DNA of 27,386 bases from Plakobranchus ocellatus (Eukaryota; Mollusca; Gastropoda; Plakobranchidae). The stretch is from NCBI GenBank assembly GCA_019648995.1, contig BLXT01002992.1:388158-415543 (forward strand). Direction: 5' to 3'. The notes beneath the pieces are model-generated. The model was given only the letters and a program-made list of their open reading frames with translations, did no database searches and was not told the origin of the DNA. Shown piece after piece: positions 1-11,170 of the stretch (positions within the stretch are counted from its first letter, which is position 1; every line of letters begins with the position of its first letter). A program made the translations under genes and the position numbers.

Positions 1-445
1 TTTCTAGCATACGAAACAGCTCTACATGTCTTACTTTGCCAAAGGTCTTGGTGTATTCAATGAGACAGAGGTGGAGATCTTTTTGCATTCCTAAACACCT
101 TTCCATAAGCATTGACAAAGTGAATATTGGATTTCTAGTCCCTTTATCAGCATAAGGCCAAAATGATTTGGAGATATTTCTGCTCTTAGATCTTGCGCAT
201 TCTATGCAAACAACAACATAAACACATAAAAAAAAAATGGGTCTTTCATCCAAATCGCCGTTTTTATTTGAATTTTGAACACAATTTTTATTTACCTTTG
301 TTTTATGTAAGGCCTATCATTTTTCTTTGTATTGTTTTAATCACCATGTCTACATGTTAATTAAAAATATTTTTCTTTTATCTTTAAAAATGGAAACAAA
401 TCTAGATTGGGAAGAAAAGCACCAGAATTATCATATTAAAATAAA
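1..445. other. Upstream AT-rich DNA, no feature seen
   Basis: No coding segment, RNA gene or recognisable element was found. The stretch is AT-rich, with short homopolymers such as the A run near 230. Confidence 0.5.
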
Positions 446-540
446 TTCTTCTTCTTCTTCTTCTTTTTTGTAGTAATAGTAGTAGTAGTGGCAGCAGCAG
501 TAGACTAGTAAAAGTAGTAGTAGTAGTCGTAATCGTCGTA
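446..540. repeat. Trinucleotide microsatellites (TTC)n and (AGT)n
   Basis: A run of TTC units (about 447-466) is followed by an interrupted AGT/GCA/AGT run (about 472-540) with single-base variants. Adjacent trinucleotide arrays of different motif. Confidence 0.9.
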
Positions 541-612
541 TAATTTAGATGAGTGTTCCAAACGCAAGCGAATTCGTTTTTGAAAGAGTTTAAAAAATTG
601 CTTGTACTTGAA

Positions 613-644
613 AGGTCATGGCTGAAATGTACAGGTCAAGGTCA
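613..644. promoter_or_regulatory. Cluster of three AGGTCA nuclear-receptor half-sites
   Basis: AGGTCA occurs at 613-618, 633-638 and 639-644. The last two abut as a direct repeat with zero spacing and form TCAAGGTCA, the extended half-site bound by ERR and NR5A receptors. It lies about 4 kb upstream of the first coding exon, and no promoter or transcription start is visible, so function is speculative. A good splice-donor-like sequence, TTTG|GTAAGA, follows at 772/773, so a 5' UTR exon around here is possible but unproven. Confidence 0.25.
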
Positions 645-824
645 ACGAGCAGACGCAAACATTCGGTTTCAATCTGTTCAGTGTTTGGTCCCTGGATTTG
701 CCAAGAGCAAAAGTCTGTTACCAGGCCTCAGATTTATCAAATTGTGCAGCGTTTTTTTAGATCCCTAGTTTGGTAAGATGCGGTCACAGTTAAGCAAATA
801 TTGTTAAATGTAAATCTCGACTCT

Positions 825-1335
825 TCGGATTTCTAGCTAGAGTATCTATGAGATCTAATATCTAAAGTCTATCTAGATTCTAGATCTCTGGTTTCTCGAT
901 CTAGACAGATCTAGATCTAGACTATAAGCAGATTTAATCAACAATCAAAGTTTGATGTGTAGATCTAGCTTAGATCTAAATTTAGAATAGGCCTAGATTC
1001 TAAATCTAGATCAAGATTATATATTAGATCTATTAGACTAGTCTATGTCTAGGATCTGGAGTAGACAATAAGTCTGATCAGTATTATTGGAGAGTTTCAA
1101 ACCAAAGGACTAGATCTATAACTCTCCAATAATACTGATCAGACTTATTTATGATTGTTTGCCTCTCATTGTCGTCAATAGGCGCTTTAATCCTTTATAT
1201 TTTCAGCACGAAATTTTGTGCATCACCTTCATTTCATGTGAAGTGGGTGTGGTAATGCAATTTTAAGAGCAAATCTATATATCTAAGTCTAGAAATCTAG
1301 AATATAGTTCTAGATTTAGATCTAGATCTACTTTC
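825..1335. repeat. TAGATCTAGATC-rich degenerate repeat tract
   Basis: Dense overlapping copies of TCTAGA / AGATCT / TAGATC units, especially about 830-1060 and 1270-1335. Similar short bursts appear at about 3280-3310, 19005-19025, 19795-19805, 19940-20000, 20100-20120, 22430-22440 and 24655-24740. It is a dispersed low-complexity repeat of unknown origin. Confidence 0.8.
1067..1149. repeat. Perfect 30-bp inverted repeat with 23-nt loop
   Basis: Arms 1067-1096 and 1120-1149 are exact reverse complements, separated by 23 nt. Each arm contains the palindrome CTGATCAG. The first mismatching pairs are just outside and just inside the arms, so the stem is exactly 30 bp. It could be a terminal-repeat remnant, a fold-back element or a recent palindromic duplication. 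Confidence 0.9.
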
Positions 1336-3849
1336 TTCAGCTACCAAAAAAATGAATAGGTAGCAGGCAGAAAGTTGTGGAGATATCATTGGAAATAGCT
1401 AGCTAGCACTTACTTACATACTTGTCCCTCTATCTCTTCAATTTGTTAGTAACTGATGAAGGTAGATCTAGTTGTTGTTGGGCCTGTCCCTTGATTATTC
1501 CGGTTTTAGGTTTAGACTTTTGAATTTTGTACACAAACAAATAAATTTAATGTGAGGGTTTGCCAAAAACGTGGGTTATCAAATTGATTTTTCTACTAAA
1601 CATTAAATTTGAAAAAAAAAAAAGAGAACTCCTCACAACATAAAACTTGAGTTATTGATCATAATGACATAAGAAATAATGCTGTACATGTTTAAAAAAC
1701 AAAATGACTATTGTCCTGAACACAAGGCAAACCAAACGCAATGGACCCCTGCTTGTGCCCGTGAAGTATGAGTGAATACAAGTATGCATTGCTTTATAAA
1801 AATAAGGCATTTGGGAAAACAAGGTCAGAATCTATTTATCCAAACCTTCGGGAAAATAAGGTTGGCCTTCAAAAAACCAGTTTGGGATGATCTTTGCTGT
1901 GTATACTGAGCAAATAACTATTGAACTTAACTATGATGACAAGATCACTAAAAATGTGTTAGTCCATCAACACTTTAAGCTCATTCACCACAAAGTAAAG
2001 AGACACAGTCAATTTTTTTAACATGATTTTACTCCTAATATCTAACTTTACATAAATTATACCTCAATGATACTCAATTGGGGATGCCGCAATACGCCTA
2101 AAATTACGGAATAATGCTGCCAATGCGTCTAATTTGTTGACTCAGTGCTATGCCTAAAACAAAGTGCTCACTTCTGTAAAATACTTTTTTTCATATTGGA
2201 ATCAGTATTTTATTTCTGATATGCCTATAAAAAACTATTTCCTCTCTGAGTTTTATGGGCTTGGGACATGGACAATCTTGGTAGCTGATCAAATATATCA
2301 AATTGTTCAACTTATATAACTAGTGTGCGAGCTAATCAGTCTTTGAACGCATACTAATGCTCAGTTTGGTATGAAAATAAAATAATGTCATTTTAAGTCT
2401 AATAACAGTATTCAGCTTATTTCATTCATGCTTTTTTTTTTTTTTAAATCTTTCCTTTATCAAGAAGAAACTTAACAATGTTATTTTTTTGCGACTCCAA
2501 TGGGCCTGGTTGAGAATTCATTCTAACTAAAACTTATATTTTAATGTAACACAACTCAAAGTTTGGTTATGAAATGCATAAAGCAAGCAAGCAAACAAAG
2601 AAAACTAGGGAAATTGCTGGAAAACTCTAGATTCCTTTTATTATTAACATGTACTTTAAGACGTTGTCACCAACACAAGTAAAATGTAATCGGGTGACAA
2701 AGGCTTTAGGAGTAGCGCTATAAGTTCTAAATTTTTAGGCATAGCCAGGTAAACTATGATAATTGCTTTCTTTGATCTATCATCAAAGAGTCATTTTAAT
2801 TTAGGTGCAGTGTGGTGCACCCACTCAATTGCATTTTCCATTTTGTGATTTTAAGGTATTTTTTTTTGTTTCAAAATGCAGTAAAAAAAATGAAACGATT
2901 TTAGGGTCTACCTTTTAGTAATTGCTCGTCTATGAAATTTAGACTGCAAACATCTTTTTATATCACAGTGTAACCTTTAAATGACATAAAAATGGGACAC
3001 ATTTTCTTGGCATAACTTGCTTTTAATTCCAAAATTCATTGCTGAATCACAGCTGATTAACTAAAATTCAGCTGCCATTATCAAGTGTAACTGAGGAGCT
3101 TAGTTTTTCCAAAAAAGCTTAGAAAGTATATTTGTTTTTGATAGTTATGCTTTGTATTTGTTTATGATTTTTTAAAACCTTTTCATTTTGAAACTGTTTG
3201 CAGTTGATTAGAATTTCATTCGTTATTATTGGAAATATTGCTTTGTGAGCATAATTAAAAATCTTTCTAGTATTAAAGTCAAATCTAGATCTATATTTAT
3301 GTATACAGATCTTGTTAGTCCTGGCTGGCGCTATCTCGACCTAAATTGTTGATGCATATATAGTATCTCTCCCCCCCCCACCCCCCCAAAAAAAGACTGG
3401 ATCTAAGATGAGATGAAAAATGGTCAAGAGAAAAGGGTGAAAAAAATAAAATCCAAGATGCAATCTCCAGGATAGTATTAGTAGTGATCAGTGCGCTTAC
3501 TTTATTCTATTTTATATTACCTAGGAAATGTTGAACAATGCTTTAAGATACAGCTGCGACTTATGCAGGGCAATTATGATAAATTTACTTAAAAGAAATA
3601 TTATAACAATGTATGACTGGAAGTCAATAGCAGATGAATGTGGCTGTAAAATGTCTTGAAAATATCTTCTCAAAGTTAGGAGGTCCTGCATGAAGACTGC
3701 ATTCCCAAAATTAAATCTTCCATAAATATTTTTAAAATTTAAACCTATGTCGATGAACTAAGAAAAAAAATAAATAACAAATAAACAAAAAGGTATTAAA
3801 AAAAATACAGGCTGTATACATTACTTGCAAACCAAAAAGGGGCTAGATT
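1336..3849. other. Non-coding upstream DNA, nothing identified
   Basis: AT-rich with homopolymer runs (for example T at about 2432-2445 and C at about 3370-3387). No PK exon, tRNA or recognisable transposon coding segment was found by reading. A 5' UTR exon could be hidden here, because the first coding exon begins with an acceptor. Confidence 0.4.
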
Positions 3850-4400
3850 ATAAACATTATATGAAAGTTATACATGAATGTAAAAAATTATTGCAAAAAA
3901 CTTATAAAGAAAGAGCATTACTAATGCAAGGAAAATAAATCCCAAACAGATTCTGGAAACATATCCACTTGCAAGCAAAAAAAATGTCAGCATTAATGTT
4001 CTTAAAAAAGTCAAGTGGTTCCCAAGCTGTGTTGAATGAGGAACAGGCAGAAACACTTAAAATTATACTTTGCAATAGTTTTCACCAGAAAAGATACACA
4101 AAACATGCCATCTATAAGGGAAAAGGCAGTAAATCCAAAAGAATATCATTCAATGAAAAAAGAGGAACTTCTCTTGCTGTTGGAAAAAGTTAATGGCCTT
4201 GGATAGCATACAACTCGGGGACCAGATAAAATGCTAACCAGAGTACTCATAATAAGTAATGAGAAAGCAGTTTGCTTTCAGAAGACTAGAAAAATGCTGA
4301 AGTAACTACAAATTAAAAAAAAAGGTATAATAACATTGGACGCTTCTTACTATAGGCCAGTAAGCTTAACATGTTTAGCATGCAAGATTTGAAATCAGAC
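3850..4400 (+). mobile_element. Non-LTR retrotransposon (LINE) reverse-transcriptase remnant
   Basis: Read in shifting frames on the + strand. RFWKHI (about 3940-3960) and LNEEQAETLK with a following NSFHQ (about 4034-4090) match the linker between endonuclease and reverse transcriptase in Jockey/CR1-like LINEs. GPDKMLTRVL (4218-4250) corresponds to the G-P-D-x-I-x-x-x-x-L motif. YYRPVSLTCLACKI (4348-4389) is the near-diagnostic NYRPVSLTxxxxKI motif of LINE RTs. Frameshifts and stops break the frame, so it is dead. Only the region before the catalytic RT core is present, so the copy is truncated or interrupted. Confidence 0.8.
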
Positions 4401-4450
4401 ATTACAAATGCCATTGTAGATCTTTTGCGATTTTTTTCCTTGTTCATTGC

Positions 4451-4617
4451 TTAATTCATTCCCTACCAGCCCAGATTTTCACCACTGGACCTCACTTTGT
4501 TAGGTGTGCTCTGAACTTGCTATAATCATGAGCCGGGTGATCGGCTTAGGTTCAACAAATCACAGTGTATTTAAAATCCAAGCCAGCTGACCGGGCTTGG
4601 GGTAGGGAATGTCTTAA
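4451..4617. mobile_element. Short TTAA-flanked inverted-repeat element (MITE-like)
   Basis: CATTCCCTACC at 4457-4467 is the exact reverse complement of GGTAGGGAATG at 4601-4611. The similarity continues inward (AGCCC against CCAAGCCC). TTAA lies two bases outside each arm (4451-4454 and 4614-4617). A short non-coding unit between terminal inverted repeats with TTAA at both ends resembles a piggyBac-derived MITE. The two-base gap from TTAA to the repeat differs between sides, so the family call is tentative. Confidence 0.55.
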
Positions 4618-4734
4618 GTGCACTGTTAATGTCTGAAGGAGACAATGATTTAAATGAGATCTATTAAATATGAAGGTCCGCCAGAAGAGAGAAAAGGATA
4701 ACTTAACACTTTATATTTTTTTTTTTTTTTTCAG

Positions 4735-4917
4735 CTTTATTTCAAAAACTGTTACAAGACCAGGTTATCACAATGCAGGGTGGCAGTGTTCAGCAAGAAA
4801 TGTTTATGTCAAATCCTGGCCTCAATCGTAGGCAAACCCATCTGCAGCAAATATGTAGCTTGAATGTGGATGTTCCTCAAAGGACATGCCGCATGACAAA
4901 CATTGTTTGCACTGTTG
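4735..4917 (+). CDS. PK-like exon 1 (coding from ATG 4773)
   Basis: A long poly-T tract ending in TCAG (to 4734) is a strong acceptor, so this is probably not the first transcribed exon. ATG 4773 has A at -3. The frame is also open from the ATG back to 4737 with no stop, so an upstream ATG in an unseen exon is possible. Codons 1-48 plus one base: a Gln-rich N-terminus, then a segment matching the PK N-terminal helix ([11 protein letters not shown] against FLEHMCRLDID of human PKM), then the first beta strand IVCTVG. The donor is G|GTGAGC and the exon ends in phase 1. Confidence 0.85.
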
Positions 4918-7900
4918 GTGAGCTGCTTTTTGCTCTTAATACTCCCTCAAGCTTGCTATCTATATATAAATTTTTTTTTAGAGATTTCAGATGTGCAGCC
5001 ATAGTATTCTTTTTATTTTATCATTGGTAGACCTTTTAAAATAACAATACTTGAAAAGCAAGGATACATATACTGCATTATTATAACACCTGCTGGTGTG
5101 AATTTTTTTTCAAAATTGGAAATAGCTAGTTGATCCACTAATTTTTTTGTGTGTTGTTTTGACTTTATTTAATGAAACACTGTTCTTCAATAATATAAAT
5201 TGAAAAAACATGACTCAGTTTTTATGATGTCTATACAGCTAGATGAAACCTTTTATATATTTCTTTTTTTTCTTGCTTTTACGGTAATAAAATCATTGCC
5301 TTTTACAAATCTAAATCTTTAAATAGTTTGTTGATAAAAAAAAAACAACCCAAAACAAACCAGTGCTATGTTATCACTGAATCTTTAGTTTCAAGCAAAA
5401 ATTAAAGTCAGAAGAATTTAAAATGTTAAGTAGTGAAAGGCTTTATTGCTAGTTTACTTTTTGAGTGAAAGCATGTTTTATTTTGCTGTTGTGATGAAGG
5501 TAATATTGTGTTTGATTATCCATGCTAGGCCCTTCGTGTGAGTCTACTGAGACTTTGTGCAATATGGTTGCTAGTGGCATGAACATTTGTCGTTTTAACA
5601 TGGCGCATGCTACACATGAGGTATGGAGATATTAACTTCATTAATTGTAAAGCTGTAACTTGAACCATTTTTTTAACTCACAGGATTGCAAAAGTTACTT
5701 TGTAGTCAATACATTTGTGCATGAATAAAAAATTAATAAACAAGTTGTAAACAAGTTTACAAAGTTATATGTAAGACCCAGCCAGAGGAAATCAGATTTA
5801 GGTAAAATTTCTGGAAAGAAACCATAGCCTTGAGAAATAGTAATTTAAGATGAGAATCTCTGTCAACTTACCACTTCTCATGACATATATGATAGATTTT
5901 AGCACCTGACATTTATATGATTCTCCAGTATATTTGCATTATCTGTCAGACAAAATTAATTTCTTCATTGTCTTCTAGCGAAGCGGAACCTCCATAGGAT
6001 CTAATATAGATGGGAGTTTGTTTTCCTCTGGCTTTGACAGATTTAGATATCAGTGGAAATAACCAAAGTCTGACTCTGATAATTTGAATTTTTCTTAAAA
6101 TGAAGTTCTCGGCATTCTTGGATTTTTTTTTTCCCTTAGACTTTCTTAAATTTGGTCTCGTGATCATAAGTGAATAGCACTCTGTTTTCTTAATTCAAAG
6201 TCAGAACCTCAAGAAAGGCATTAAAAAGAAATTAAGTTTTTCCCACCTTTATTTCTTCTCTTCAAGTTGTGTTATTCCTTGAGCATGAAGATAAGGTAAC
6301 TTAACTGCATTATTAAGGGACAATGTAACACTCTCTTTCCATGTCAATACCAAAATATCAAACATGAAAAAGGCAATGTAGGAAAAGCAAAAAACCTACA
6401 CCGAGAAAGGAAATCTCTTAAAAGGCACTCATCTACTAGTATTAAATATTTTCCAAAATGAGGCTAATTTGAGTGGTCTAAATTGGAAGCTTTAGTCCAA
6501 TCTCATGTTTATTAAATTAGGAGATACCCACTGTATATGCACCAGTCTTTCCATGCTTTATCTCAAAAGAAGGTGGAAAGAGAGATTTTTTTTTCATTCT
6601 TATTTTTTTAAACATTTAATAACAACAGGAACAACAAACAAAAAAATGATTTTGATTTTGTTAACAAACATTAGTTTAATTCTGTGTGAAAACAGAATGG
6701 CAAGGTCAGGCTTAAAAGATAACGTTTTTTTTTGCTTTTTATTTTCAATATTAGGCATAATTGATTCATTTTAATTTTCCAAATTATTGGTTGCTGTAGG
6801 TGAAAAGTTGGATAAATTCAATATAGATCTACATACCTTTCAAACATTAATGTTTGATACATTTTGTTTTGTCTCTAACTCAGTCCTGTACTTTTACTGC
6901 TAAAAACATCATTATATAATTTTTTTTAGTCGCTTTCCCCCTTGTCAATTTCATATCAGTTATATACAGGATATAACATTAGAGGAAAAAATTAGTCTAG
7001 TATCCCTTAGATAAATGTTACTCATCTTTCAATCATGCTTGGTTCATGTATTTGCTTCTTTATAAATTTGGATTTATAAAAATAACTGCACATCCAAATG
7101 TGAGTTTAGAATAAATAATGTTTTTTTACATTCTAGATTCCTTTTTGTAATGAGTTTTGAATATTTTTTGTAACCCTGTGTCAGACAAATTTGTTTTGCT
7201 TTTTCACATTCATGGATTTTTTTTTTTTTTTAATATTGTTTAGAAAATACTCAATCTGTTGTGGATAATATATGTGTCCCACATAATGAAGTGTTTGTGG
7301 AGATTTGCATGATTAGCTTTAAATGATAATCCTCAACTACAAGCAGTATTTAAAAAATTTCATTTCACTGTTGTATCAGAATTTTTTGTAACCATGCTTT
7401 AGACGCGCACATACAAGTTGTTTTGTTTTTTGTTTGTGATTTGTGCTTCTGTTATTCAGAATTTTTATTTAAATCTACTGGTTCAGATCAGCAACTCAAC
7501 TCTAAAAATTCCATGAGACTATTATGCATGTGGTTTTATACCTTAGAATTTTTGTAATGAATTGTATTTAGAGAAAGGTTTCCTGGAATGTTGCAGTCCA
7601 AAAATTTTTGTAATGGTTAAGAAAGCCTACACCCAAAGCTTATCTGGTTAATTAATATGACTTGAAAGCATTGAATGTGATGCTGCCCAAAAATTCAAAT
7701 CTATGCGAGCTTCCTGAAATACCATAGCATTCATCTATTGTTGTGGATTCGCTGGCTTTTATTAATCAAAAGCATTGAAGGCAGAACATCTACAGGATAT
7801 TATATGCAAATGAGAATCTTAAAATGATAATGTCAAGACTCAACCTCAAGCAATGCCATATATGTCCTTATTTAGGTGACCAATTTTTTATCCATATGTG

Positions 7901-10900
7901 AGAGTGCTAAAATTTACCAAACGATGAATTTTTAAACATTCTGTAGTTATTATTTATGTATTTTATTCATACATATAATTTATTTCCAAAAGAGGAGATT
8001 TAATTCTTGTGTTTTTATGTATTTTCTACACACCCCAACTCAAGTTTAATTTTGAAATAGTTTTTCTTTGTACTTTTCCCTCCCTATTATTTGAGCTGCT
8101 GTGTTACATAGGCCTAATTTATTGAGAAAAACTGAAGCATAGTGTAAAGACATTGGGATGGCCATAATGGTGTATCAGATATTAAAAGTAAGAAAATATT
8201 TGAAATAACAAAATGTATCTTTGTGAGCTTCTTGTGTTTCCCCACAGTGGCACCTGCGTACCCTGCAAAATCTAAGGCAGGCTATAGTGAAAATGCAGCG
8301 ATCCCATTCAGCAGTTGCCACAGCTATAGACATTACTGGTCCTGGTGTTAGGCTAGGGCAATTCAGTGAGGTACGATGAAATTGATGTTAATTTAGTGAT
8401 TTTTTTCCTTAGCACCCATTTAAAACATTTTAAACTTTATTTTTTGCTTCATTTCTTCCCTTTTGTTTTTGTTCTTAGTACTTTTTTCTAATACGACTGT
8501 AGGTGTTAGTTATCAACTAGAAACAGTAATACACATAAATTACGTATCAAGTTGATGAAAGTTCAATGTTCTTTTGAGGAATACTTCTTAGCTATTTTGT
8601 AATATGATTGCTCTTAGCATCCAGTACATTTAAGAGTGAATGTGATGTGTAAGTGATGCTTAATTATTTATGTCACAAAAAAAGTTTCACAAGTTTTAGG
8701 ACTTCTTGAAAAAATCGGTAACTTGAATAAGCTTCACGTACTTGCTACATCTGCAGTAAAAAATCTTTACAAAACCGTTTGATCTGTAATGCCATGATAC
8801 AAGCATTATTTTGTTCTCTAAAGAGCCTATCTGACACAAAAAAAAATACTTTCTCAAGAAAATTTTGCCATCTTGTTTGCTATTGCCCCATTCAAATGTT
8901 GTTATATCATTGGTGTAACAGTGTGGAGTTACAGTGAAGTCAACTGGATTGAAACTGGTCATTTTTGACACACTTCTAGTTCTAATTTGTTAGCCATATA
9001 TATCTATATCTGATATCAGTGGGCCAAAGAGCTAACAGAAGAAAATTAAAACCAGTTGTCTTTGTGTCCCTTCTTATTTGAAAGATTTAATGTTGAATCA
9101 CTAGCTTGGGGAGCTCGAGCGAAATCAACTTAATTGAAATTGTTTGTTTTTGCTTTACTTCCGCTGAGTTAAATTTAAGCTGTATCATTGTCCTACACTC
9201 TTCTTAAGGTCAAGCAACGAAATTTGAACTCATGGTTTTAATTCCAGGACATAGAGGTGCCGGTTCATCTAAGCACTGGAGCCACAATCACCATGTCGGG
9301 TGACAAGAGTATCAAAAAATCCTGTACAAAGGAGAAGGTTTATGTGATCCCAGGCTTCATTGAGAGAGCAAAAGTCGGAGATGAGATTTTCATAGATGAC
9401 GGTCCTCTCTGTTTCAAAGTGACCAAGAAAGGTCAGTTTGTTAACTTGGTTTATGTATGTGAGTTGTTTCTCCTTGAATGATTACAATATGAGAAGCCAG
9501 CAGAGAAATCAGGCTTGATTAAATATTCCTGGAATGGGCCTACAAGCTGTCAAAAATTAAGATTTGATTTTGAGAGACTGCATATCTGCATCAAATTTGA
9601 TTACTTATGACTTGGCTGCCTTTCATGCTGCTTAGCAATATTTAGGTAATTTAAAACAAAAAAGAGGCTTAGTTGTATCCAGACCTTCTTAGGATAAATT
9701 TTCGAAAATTGTAAAATGTACTCTCCATGTGTACAAAACACCCTCTAAATCTTATGATCATTTTTTTTATCTAGAGAAGTCCCCAAGAAATACTTATTGT
9801 AGGTAATCTATGTTCATCCTCAAGGATTTCCTTATTGTGTACAAATTTATCGCTCGCTTTCCTCTTTTTAAAAAAATTATTTTTTTAAACAAATCATTTT
9901 GAGACAAATTTAAATATAGATGGACTCTCATAACATGGAGAGGCTGAAAAAGAATGTGACAAAAGCAGTGGAGGTGGGATAGTTTGGTTTGGGTTTAGCT
10001 GAAATGCTGTTCTGATGTGTCCTGTTGCTGTGAGAGTTTTGAGACCAAAACGTTTTTAGCTTCCAATTCTTCAAATGTCTCTCAAAGTGCTTCTCCTTTC
10101 TATGTTTTGATTGTTTCAGTTAGTGCCAGCGAGATGCTATGTGAGGTTGTGCACTCGGGTGAGATGCACCATAAATGCCTTGCCCATATCCCAATGACCA
10201 CACCGATAATGGCACAGTACCTCAGTGAGAAGGACAAGAAGGACATCAAATTCTGCGTTGATAATGGGGTAGGTTTAGAGGTGCTGAGCTGGATGGAAAG
10301 ATGATGAATTTAATGAAAAGCTGTTGAGATATATATTGAAGTGTTGCAATGTTGAAGTTTGGATGTGTTGCAATTTTGAAATTTTGAGGGGTTGCGGTGT
10401 TGAGGCGTAATGATGTGATTAGGATATGTCCAATAAGCAAGGCTAAGATTGCTTTGCTTCACACCTTGATACAAATTCAGGAAAAATTTCGCTGTTGAAA
10501 TTCCCTGGCAATGGGATAAAACTTTGAGTATAAAGAAATAAATGACGTTTTCTCTCTCCTCTGTTTTTTAAAGTCATCTATAATGGTAGATAAAATTATT
10601 AAAATGCTTTTATAGGGGATTTCTGTTTTTGTATAACTCTTGCCCATTCTAATTTATGCCAGAACTTCAGATTTGAGTCTGTGGTGAGAGTGGTGTATTT
10701 TCTCTTTTTTATAAAGATTAGAATTTCTTGACATTGAAGAGGTATTGAGACTGAGACAAGAGAAAAATGGGATACTGTATGTTTTGATACAAATGTCACA
10801 TCAAAACCGGTTGTAATGTGTTAGATTTTAGGTCTCTTAAACATTTGAAAATAAAATTAAAATCTTTTTTCCATTAAAAATGTGGGTTTTTAAAAAAAAA

Positions 10901-11117
10901 CTTTAAACACACGTATCTTGGAACATAGTCAAAAAGTATACATCCAGTTTTCACTTTATCAAAGCATAACATGCAGCTTTTGGCTCATATGATTTGAAGT
11001 TTGACTCATTCAGACCAATTTTGAGAAATGTGAAATGCCTGACATGGTGGTATCAGCTTCAAATTAAGAATATCAAGAGCTGTAACTTCATAACTTAATA
11101 AGTTTTATCTCTCTCTC

Positions 11118-11170
<53 letters not shown>

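Noticed and set aside
553..768. 71-codon open frame as a gene or coding first exon
   Set aside because: No recognisable family, and nothing shows that its frame joins exon 1; only a possible untranslated exon ending at 772 is entertained.
5946..6167. Lys-rich 73-codon minus-strand frame in intron 2
   Set aside because: Low complexity and AT-driven; no domain seen.
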